Origin: Diphasiastrum complanatum
Taxonomy: Eukaryota; Streptophyta; Lycopodiopsida; Lycopodiales; Lycopodiaceae
Direction of reading: 5' to 3'
Length of the DNA: 64,000 nucleotides
Assembly: GCA_029204225.1 (NCBI GenBank)
Contig: CM055101.1
Location: 57,368,806 to 57,432,805, forward strand
Numbering within the stretch: position 1 is the first letter of the stretch; every line of letters starts with the position of its first letter. This document shows, piece by piece, positions 56,540 to 64,000 of this stretch. The translations under genes were made by a program, and so were the position numbers. The notes under the pieces are model-generated. The model worked only from the letters and a program-made list of their open reading frames with translations. It did no database searches and had not been told where the DNA came from.

Positions 56540-57695
56540 TAAATGTACAGATTTGTTTCTAAAATCCTCAGCTCATCTATTAAGGGAGCCATATACACGT
56601 CCATATTTTTTGCCTTGTATTTTTCGGGGATAAGAAGGGCGAGCATTAGGTTCCCCTTCTTTATACTTAGCCAAGGAGAGATGTTGTAGTTTACAAGGAC
56701 AATCGGCCAGGTGGACCATGATGTGGAGTGCAAACCGAATGGATTCACACCATCCATGGCCAACCCCAAATGCAAATGGTGAGGCTCATCTCTAAACTCA
56801 TGCCAGGTAGCATCCACGTGCTTCCATGCTGGAGTATCGGCAGGGATCCTCATAGTATCATCGGATGAACGATTGCTCAAATGTCATGTCATTAGTTCCA
56901 CGATGGAATTAAACATGTGGCATATCCTGGGTATGATGGGAAAATGTCTTACCACCTTGGCGGATATGGTCGCTCCTTGTAAATCTTGTTTGTAGCGGTG
57001 TTCCCCACAGCGTGGACACGTGCTTGTCTCCTCAAACTCATCTCGATATAATATGAGTCGTTGGAACATACATGGATGCTCTTGTAATCCATGCTGACCG
57101 AGAATAGCATTTTCTTGGCTTCTTGTCGAGACGTCGCCATGATGTTATTTGGGGGCATTTTCTTGAGCAAACTGCGACAAAATATAAATTTACGTAATTA
57201 GTTATATATAGTTTCTCGCAACGCATGAATTAAAAATAAAACGAAATTAGAGCAATTTGCCTATAACACACATCATGAAGCAAGCAAGCGTACCCAAACA
57301 ACTCTGTCACACTCACATTCGACCACCCGTACTTAGTTTGTGAGTTCAAAAGTAGCAAACAAGCTCGCAACTTTGACATTTGTGCACCCTCATACAAAGG
57401 ATTGGATGCCAAGCCACATATCATCTCTTCTTTCCTTGTCAATGTGGCCTCGGGTGGGTTTTGAAGAATGCATCCATCATGTCATCCATGTCCCCCTTGT
57501 GATCATGCGATGTGAATGGCACATCCTCGTGTGTTGTGTCTTCTCAAGACATCTCTTCGTGCAAGTCCACGGGTGGTGTATGTGAGGAAAGTGGTGGCTC
57601 TCGTGCGCTTGCACGTCTGAATCTTGCAGATTGCATGGCAATATCTGGTTGAATTCTTCGATAGTCATGTGATTGTGAGTCATCATCCTACACAA
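56540..57695 (-). pseudogene. CACTA transposase (Tnp2 type), copy 2, N-terminal half
   Basis: Near-identical blocks to 27,780-28,880: MTIEEFNQILPCN, TKYGWSNVSVTELFGYAC, LYRDEFEETSTCPRCGEHRY, KVVRHFPIIPRICHMF, HLHLGLAMDGVNPFGLHS, STWPIVLVNYNISPW and MDVYMAPLIDELRIL. It ends at 56,565, where the C-terminal half is replaced by non-coding CACTA sequence. Several frameshifts are present. Here Tnp2 and ORF1 (51,926-53,240) read on the same strand, the usual CACTA layout. Confidence 0.88.
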
Positions 57696-57699
57696 TAAT

Positions 57700-59700
57700 C
57701 AGAAAGAGCGCCACACATCATACATGGAAAAGGAGTGTGCAATAATTTTTATAATTTTAGCAATACAAAGAGGTTTGCAAAGTATAACTCACCGAAGAAC
57801 TGACCTTCATCCGCACAAATAATGACTCCCTCTCAATCTGACCATTCATGCGAAAATGTGATATAGTGGTGCGTCGCTCTCGTCACAGTGCATACTTACA
57901 TCGTGCACATGGGCATGGTATTCTCTGGTGAAACCAGGCCTCTGATCCTATATGTGATGGCCCTGTCTCATCATCTGAGGATGAGAAACGTGAACTCGAC
58001 ATTTGCATCGGTGCACCTTGGCAGTTGACAATGGATTGAACACAAAATTAGAAATGATGGTCAATACATAAAACAAACTAGATAAATGCATTTAGACGAA
58101 CAAAAGACATGTATATAATAACTAAATTTGAGTCTAGTGCAACTAGTCTCTGGAAATTAGCAGTACAATTGCAAGATCGGATTATGCCTAGATATGTAAA
58201 GCATGCCTACGTGCATCATTACATGTCTAGCCTTGCTCTTCAATTCTCGCCAATTTTTTTACTAATATACTATATTGTTGGCTTTCCCGATATCCAAAAA
58301 TAGGTTCTGACCGGTTTCTATAAGAACCGTCGGTTCCTACATTTGGTTCCCAATATGTATTATTTTTATAAAAATTAATAAAAAATTATTTCGAAAATGA
58401 TTATTGCTAAAATAGTCACTTGCTAAAAGCCATTAATGAATGTTAGGTTATGTACAGTGAATTGATACTCAGGTTATACCCCCCTCCAAGGATCAAAGGG
58501 ACCTGACAGTTCTGGAGATGGCCAGTTCTTACAAAGGAACATATCCACCGGTTCTACACATAAGCCGGTTTAGGGTAAAAACTATACCCGCTGGTCAAGG
58601 TCTTAATTAGAACCGGGTTGATAAGCGGGTTGAGAACCGAAAATAAAAAATCGTTACTAGACCAACACTGGTCACCCAAGAATAGGTCTTGGATGCCAAA
58701 TACGTCAATGTTTGGACACTTATGACACCTTTTAATCAGATGAGAAATACAATTTAGCAGATAAGAAATTGTGTCGTCAAGTGTACTATATATTCTTTGA
58801 CAAGGCTTGGGAGGAGCCGGCCATCTTTGAAAATTGTGTGTTTTTTAGAATGCATTAATTTTGAGTTGATTTAGAATGCATCAAATTAGAATGCACCTCG
58901 GAACAGACAAGGAATACTAATTCTAAATTAGTCAGGGCCTCGGAATTGCCCTCGGTATACTGAAGCTAGTGTGAGGTGTATAGCGAGGGTCTGACAGATT
59001 TTTGAAATTTTTGAAAAGACTGACATTTTCCGTGGCATTTTCGGAGAGGGAAGAGGAGTGAGTGATGAAATCAAGGGACGTACCTGCTGCCTTTGTCCTC
59101 TCCCTTGTCTGTTGATCCTTGCTCACCCACTTTATCCTCCTTGCTCTCCTTATTCACATTTGAGTGCTCCTCTTGCTATTGCTCTTTGCTTTCTCCTCTT
59201 GCATTTTGCTTGTTCTTCTTGCTCCTCTTGCACTTTGCTTGTTGCCCTTGATCTTCCTCTTAGCTTACTCCTTGCAGAATCAAATGTCGCGAGGTCAAGA
59301 ACGAAAGGGAAAGTGGAGGATGGAGGCTTTTTTATTTGTTGGATGCAAGGTAATCTCCTTTCTCTCTCTCTCTTTCTCTAGCATCATAGTATCCATCTCA
59401 ATGTGATCTCAGTTTGGTTTTATTAACACCACATTTTGTATGCAGGCTTTCCTCTGAGGTGAAGGAGTCGGTGGATCCAATTTTTTGAGAAGTAGACAGG
59501 TCAGAAAGGCCGTCGGAATAGGCGGATCTGTAATATTCCGAAGCTTGTGATTTCAAGATGATCTCATTGCGCATATATATATCTCAATGATCATGACCAA
59601 ATTGTTTTTTGTCCGTGCAATTTGTGCTTCTCTTGGTTTTAAGAGGGTTTCTGACAAAGGAGTTAAGGAGTGCAATCTACAAAATCAGTGGTTTGGTGAG
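57700..59700. other. No gene; element-edge sequence
   Basis: A patch at 58,303-58,640 repeats GGTTCT / AGAACC with CCGG cores (for example CCGGTTCTAC, AGAACCGGGTTG) and may be a degraded hAT-type element. 58,880-59,000 and 59,470-59,560 carry CCTCGG and TTCCGA motifs like CACTA subterminal repeats. A short frame at 59,284 (MSRGQERKGKWRMEAFL) ends at a possible donor GTAATC but is unsupported. Confidence 0.35.
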
Positions 59701-59850
59701 GTACGGTGAATGCGCTTGCGACTCATATCATTTTTTTTTGGGGTGATTCAAAATCTTACTAACACGTATGTCATTGCTGTTTTTCTTTCTTATGAAGATA
59801 CATTTCATCCAAAGAGATACCGCTGGCATCCATTGAGGCGACATGACCAT

Positions 59851-59985
59851 GTTGGAAGAAAACTCTCAAAAGGTAGAGAAAGGCCCATAATTACTCATGC
59901 TAGTATTGCAAAGCCCGGGATGGAAGAAAGCTCTAGAAACTTAGAGAAAGAGGAATGTACAAGACTTTTCTAGACCGTTCTTCGA
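59851..59985 (+). promoter_or_regulatory. Heat-shock elements of the sHSP gene
   Basis: AGAAAGCTCTAGAAACTTAG (59,926-59,945) fits alternating nGAAn/nTTCn modules with few mismatches, and TTTCTAGACCGTTCTTCG (59,967-59,984) is a second cluster. A related module, GGAAGAAAACTCTCAAAAGG, lies 71 bp upstream at 59,851, showing a local duplication. These lie 50-180 bp before the TATA box, as expected for heat-shock-factor binding. Confidence 0.65.
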
Positions 59986-60032
59986 CCTCCCTTTCTACTC
60001 TCCCCTCGCACCTCACGAACGTACATTTTTCT

Positions 60033-60041
60033 CTATATATT
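60033..60041 (+). promoter_or_regulatory. TATA box of the sHSP gene
   Basis: CTATATATTTCA lies just downstream of the heat-shock elements and about 225 bp before the start codon, with no other strong TATA nearer. Confidence 0.55.
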
Positions 60042-60264
60042 TCACAAGCCTTTCTGGTTTTCCTCATTCTTCCATAGCTTGCACGATATGAGTGACTTCG
60101 TTACCAGCTATCTACAGCTACGCGGTTATAGTAATCGATATAATCTCTACATCGCGGATTCTCAATTGTTCGATCAACTCGCGATCGACGGACAATCTTG
60201 GAAACCGCAAAGTACGGCAATTCATTTCTGAGAAGGAAGCTCGTTTTTTCGTTTTTAACTGGAT

Positions 60265-60933
60265 ATGGCTTTGACACCATTCTTCTTTGGTGGAGATCAA
60301 AGTATTTTTGATCCCTTGGATAGATTTTTTGAGCCTTCAGCTGACAGATTTCCTCTGTGGGACAATGCACCTTCTCGACGGTTCGCACAGGATGTGAGCG
60401 CCATTGCTAGTACTCGAGTTGATTGGGTCGAAACCCCGGAGGCTCACATTTTCAAGGCCGATCTACCAGGTGATTCATTGTTCCTGATCTTAGCATACAT
60501 CTCAAGGCTTTGTGCACACAATTTCGAATAATGTTCCTCAACCTGGCTTGTTGCCAGAAAATCTTCATGCCCGTGCTCTCCTTATAGTAGTTCTTGTTCG
60601 TTTTCTCTGATTCATCTGATCTGTATTCTAAATCTATTGAATATGTCTTTGTTTTGGATTTCAGGGTTGAAAAAGGAAGAAGTAAAGGTTCAGGTGGAAG
60701 ATGGACGCACGTTACAGATAAGCGGAGAACGCAAGAAAGAGGAGGTGGAGAAGACGGACAAGTGGCATCGGGTGGAGCGTACACAGGGCAGTTTCTTGCG
60801 ACGCTTCCGGTTACCAGAGAATGCGAAATTGGAGGAAGTGAAGGCCAAGGTTGAGGACGGCGTCCTCACCGTCACAGTTCCTAAAATTGAGAAACCCAAG
60901 TCCGAAGTGAAGGCCATAGAAATTTCTGGCTAA
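60265..60933 (+). CDS. Class I small heat-shock protein (Hsp20), two exons
   Basis: Exon 1 is 60,265-60,469, the intron 60,470-60,664 (GTGATT...TTTCAG) and exon 2 60,665-60,933 with TAA. The spliced protein is about 157 residues, the usual class I size. The N-terminus [18 protein letters not shown] is typical of class [19 protein letters not shown] and [18 protein letters not shown] open the alpha-crystallin domain. It continues with [24 protein letters not shown] and the [16 protein letters not shown] block, and the C-terminal IEI (I-x-I) motif needed for oligomer assembly. No signal peptide, so cytosolic; it would act as an ATP-independent holdase for unfolding proteins. The intron splits the codon of G in DLPG/LKKEEV. 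Most flowering-plant class I genes have no intron. Heat-shock elements upstream support heat induction. No lesions seen; this is the only intact host gene in the window. Confidence 0.93.
60470..60664 (+). other. sHSP intron, 195 bp, phase 1
   Basis: Donor CCAG/GTGATT and acceptor ATTTCAG/GG join DLP-G-LKK in one frame and restore the conserved ADLPGLKKEEV of class I sHSPs exactly. The intron is T-rich near the acceptor and has in-frame stops. Confidence 0.9.
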
Positions 60934-61189
60934 AGTGCAACAGCATAGCACATGCGAGATAATAGGGCTCATGAGATTTTCGAACAACATACGTCTAGCT
61001 CAATTTTCACGATTTGCTTTCTAATAAGACGCTATGTCCGGAATGAAACCTTGAATGCAGGCGGACGCAAGAAACGCTTTGTATCATCAAGTTTTGCTAT
61101 TAGTAATATATAAGTTTGCCTCACGAAGGCGTTTTTAATTATCTGCGTGTTGACTTTGATTTTTTTTTGGTCTGACTCTCTCAGATGAG

Positions 61190-61389
61190 CCTCAGGTGAT
61201 TTTCTGTTGAGATTGTGAATATCCAGTGTATATTGTTAGTTTTGTGTATGGGCATTTTCTGTTATCTACAGGCACAGATCACAGATGCCATGGCCAGATA
61301 TTACCAACAACTCCAAGCTAAGTACATGTTTCATCAGCGGTACCAATGGCAGCTGAACATTCCGCAGTTTCCAAATCTTGAGTTTTAGA
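61190..61389 (+). CDS. Possible micro-exon and terminal exon of an unknown gene
   Basis: After ATCTACAG at 61,270 a frame reads AQITDAMARYYQQLQAKYMF, HQRYQWQLNIPQFPNLEF and TAG at 61,387, with coding-like composition. About 70 bp upstream an 11-base segment ATGAGCCTCAG sits between CTCTCTCAG and GTGATTTT. Splicing it in would give EPQ-AQITDAM in the same frame. No further exons were identified. It could be an alternative 3' exon of the sHSP transcript, part of a separate gene, or chance. Confidence 0.3.
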
Positions 61390-61949
61390 GCTAGAATTTT
61401 ATGCTACTCGTTTTCACATTGGAACCAAATCCGTCCTGGTTTTCACGAGTTTACTAGTATTGATGTCTCTAAAAGAATAAATAAATCCGTCCGGTGCTAC
61501 GCTCTTCCTTCCTAGTAATGTTGTACTCAGCGTATGAAATGTAACACATTATTTTGTGGTGTTGTTCATATAAAACAAACTCGATGAATGTCATGAATCT
61601 CAGCTTATATTGCTTATGTATTCCAGAGCAATATACTTTTTGCTGAACGTCTTTGAATTGGGTGTGATCGAATAACAGACAAGGAGCTACTGTCTTATCT
61701 TTCACGTCATCCAAAAAATATATAGAGAAATGTGGAGAGAGGTGCATAGTGCATACTAAAGGAGAGTGACAGCGTACACAGTATACACTAGTATGCAGTA
61801 AGCACCCTGACACTGCACAACGTTTTTGCAACCCTGACGCTGCACAACTAATTTGCAAACACGTTTTCGTAAATACATGTAAAAGAATACTAGTTACTCT
61901 GCAGCACGTGGCGCTTGCAAAACTTAAGCTATTTAATCTGCGCAATTCT
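61390..61949. other. No gene supported
   Basis: A 158-residue minus-strand frame spans most of this stretch but has no recognisable domain and skewed Cys/His content, and I treat it as chance. A short repeat CCCTGACRCTGCACAAC occurs twice near 61,805-61,850. Confidence 0.4.
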
Positions 61950-62090
61950 AGCTACAATAAGGTTAAGATTATTTTTATTTGTAAAATCCGATTCGCTTAG
62001 CTTTTATAAATCTACCTATAAAATGCAGGTTTTTTGAAGATAACTCAAAAATAATTTGCTTAGCATTGAACATTATACTTCCTATTATTT
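61950..62090 (+). repeat. H3-like divergent repeat, copy D (3' scrap)
   Basis: CTACAATAAGGTT...TATTTTTATTTGTAAAAT matches 16,373-16,440 (just after the divergent gene's stop). After an internal deletion, AAAATGCAGGTTTTTTGAAG to TTAGCATTGAACATTATACT matches 16,628-16,650 and 10,120-10,175. It shows that the right-hand end of the unit is dispersed on its own. Confidence 0.65.
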
Positions 62091-62203
62091 TATGTTTTGA
62101 TTGATGTTTGATCAAGAGCTATTAGAATTTGCATCTTATTCATAGTGTTTATCCAACATTGGCAAGATTGGTGATTTGCTTGTCTTTCTAACCAAAGATC
62201 AAA

Positions 62204-62214
62204 GGTATCAGAGC
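62204..62214 (+). other. Copia primer-binding site (partial)
   Basis: GGTATCAGAGC lies at the expected distance (about 600 bp) before a copia gag start. The upstream LTR border was not resolved. Confidence 0.6.
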
Positions 62215-62818
62215 TTGTGTTTCAAATTACGAGGGAAGCATTCACATCTATCGATGATTTGGAGAAGATAAATACTAGAACACGCTAGATTGGATTCTAC
62301 ACCAAAATCGAGTTTATTGCATATGTAGATTGGATCTTTTCTAGATCAAAACCCTAAATAGGGTTATATTCTTGATCAATTCCGATTTCCGACACATTTC
62401 TTGTTGGATTTGGCCGATTTTAGAACATTGAAAAAGTCAAAGTGGTGGCTACAAGATTGCATATCAAGTTTTACAATTGCATGTAGATTTTGAAATAATC
62501 AATTTTTTGTGATTTTGTCAAAACTCTAATTTTGTTGGATCTCTAGATTGTAAGGTTACTGAACTTCATTTGAGTGTGTTTCAATCTTAGGAAGTGGCAA
62601 GGATTATTAGATTGAGGATAGATCATAGGTTGATCAAGATTTCACTATTCTATGTGTTGATTTGCTTGGTATAAGTGCTAGAAGAGAATTGAGAAGCTTC
62701 ATATGTTTGTGATTTTCCTTTGAACACATTTGTTGCTGTTTAGAGGAGTCCTTTGTGCATTGAAACAGGTTGAAAGAGAGGATCAGGTCATTGCTACATC
62801 ACTACATCAAGTTGAGTC

Positions 62819-63022
62819 ATGTTGGAAGTCAATGGTAGGCTTACCTCAACTAATTATTCATTGTCAAAAGTGAGGATAAAATCACTTTTTGAGATGAATG
62901 ATGTTTTGGATATTGTTGTAGGTTTGGGGGAGAGGCCAACAACACAACAAGATCAAATAAGGTATGACAAGAGGGCCAAAAGGGCTCTACACATGATAAA
63001 AATGAACATTAGAGAAACTTAG
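62819..63022 (+). pseudogene. Copia gag N-terminus
   Basis: The frame reads EVNGRLTSTNYSLSKVRIKS, LFEMNDVLDIVVGLGERP, TTQQDQIRYDKRAKRALHMI and stops at 63,020. 'L..T.NYS.WK..I...L...D..D.V' followed by 'W...D..A...I' is the N-terminal pattern of copia gag, here with S for W in SLSK. Capsid remainder and pol are absent, so the element is truncated or its rest lies elsewhere. Confidence 0.7.
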
Positions 63023-64000
63023 AGCCCGAAAAGGGCCTTTGAAAAGGATGTTTTTTTATTTCATTTTTTATTTTTGTTGTCATGTGGACCAATTGAAACG
63101 TTGAAATCGGGGTTCTATGTAACGTAGAATTTTTCAAATATAAATAAAATATATTTTTAAAATATATTGTTGTTTCATCGGGCAGCATGTGGAAATGCTA
63201 TTGGTTGATGAGGTCTCCCCTTCCAGCTGATCACTGCCTGAAGAGACCCAAAAATATTGAAAATGAATATGACAGATGGTTGAGATGAGAAAATCGATGT
63301 ACCATTAATGTACATGCATTGTCAAATCATGGTTAACAGGGTTAACCAAAGTTAATTTGTGGCGCCACATAGATCAGTATTTCAAATTTACGCCAACACA
63401 TTTTCTCAGATTCATAGCTTTTTGTCTACGCAAATTTTCAGATTCATAGTTCATTGTTTCAGATTTTTGCATGCACATTACGAATGGCGCCATCAAGGAA
63501 GCCGTGCTCCTCAATCGACTTTGTGCTTCTATTCAACGAGACAAATGATAATGGATTATGGGTGTCAAGAAAATATTCAAAAAGCTCTTGGGTTTTGATG
63601 CATCCAGCATCAAGAGGAGCATTTCAAAAAAGCAAAAGGCCAAAACTATCATTTTGATCTTATTGGAAGGCCAGAATTTTGGAGTTCAGAACATCATCAA
63701 GAGGAAAATCTATTTTTGAAATTCTAGTCCAACATGTATGTATGCATTCAAAGATAAATGTGCAAGGATTCAATTGTCAAGGTCACAAAAAAAATAATTA
63801 TGACTTAGAATTTGCTTTGCACAGGAACACAGATCATGCTACACAGTAACACAGACATAAAACACTCTCCACAGCAAGCTCACATAGCAACGGTATTTCT
63901 CAAAATGAAATTACACTGTACATATAGTTGTTCACTCAGGCAACCCATGCATGACCCAGGTTGTCGTTGGAGGGACGCGTGTCCCATCGACTTGCCTCGT
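63023..64000. other. No gene recognised
   Basis: AT-rich sequence with only short frames and no similarity to the other elements in the window that I could see. Confidence 0.4.

Noticed and set aside
61469-61945. 158-residue minus-strand frame after the sHSP
   Set aside because: No domain, skewed Cys/His content, no splice or promoter context, and no second copy; likely chance.

Overview
The window is nuclear DNA of a land plant and is almost entirely made of decayed, nested transposable elements. The case for a plant is a class I small heat-shock protein gene with plant-type heat-shock promoter elements, Tnp2-type CACTA transposons, Ty3/gypsy chromovirus and Tat/Athila-like elements, and Ty1/copia elements whose primer-binding site (TGGTATCAGAGCC) matches plant initiator tRNA-Met. 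The sHSP carries an intron, whereas most flowering-plant class I sHSP genes are intronless. That makes a fern, lycophyte, bryophyte or other seed-free plant possible, but this is inference. No rRNA, tRNA or CRISPR was seen.

Layout. 0-3 kb: copia LTR, primer site and 26-bp minisatellite on +, then a copia RT-RNase H fragment on -. 3.2-5.4 kb: gypsy family A (Tat/Athila-like), copy 1, on -. 5.4-6.7 kb: an unrecognised GC-rich coding-like segment followed by a putative LTR. 6.9-16.7 kb: copies A and B of an unusual repeat. It holds a histone-H3-like reading frame with a long C-terminal extension on -, a divergent unknown gene on +, and a symmetrical bidirectional promoter between them. A separate two-exon unknown gene lies at 11.05-12.05 kb. 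19.7-25.8 kb: gypsy A copy 2 with primer site, gag, protease and RT-RNase H, cut off at the start of integrase. 26.8-31.9 kb: a rearranged CACTA element, truncated by a copia element. Its LTR, primer site, minisatellite and a 917-bp tandem duplication run to 35.9 kb. 35.9-44.06 kb: gypsy A copy 3, split by a young chromovirus (36,814-42,612) with a perfect 5-bp target duplication but inverted LTRs. 46.8-49.4 kb: gypsy C fragments around a third H3-like copy (C). 49.4-57.7 kb: CACTA elements with ORF1 and Tnp2 remnants and long GA/CT microsatellites. 59.8-61 kb: the one apparently intact host gene, a two-exon sHSP. 61-64 kb: a possible terminal exon, a fourth scrap (D) of the H3-like repeat, and the 5' part of a copia element.

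Function. The sHSP is the only gene I would expect to make a working protein. The chromovirus is nearly intact (one in-frame stop in the pol region) but lacks a correctly oriented 5' LTR and primer site. Everything else looks like relics.

The two most unusual objects are the H3-like divergent repeat and the chromovirus whose two outer ends are both U5 ends.
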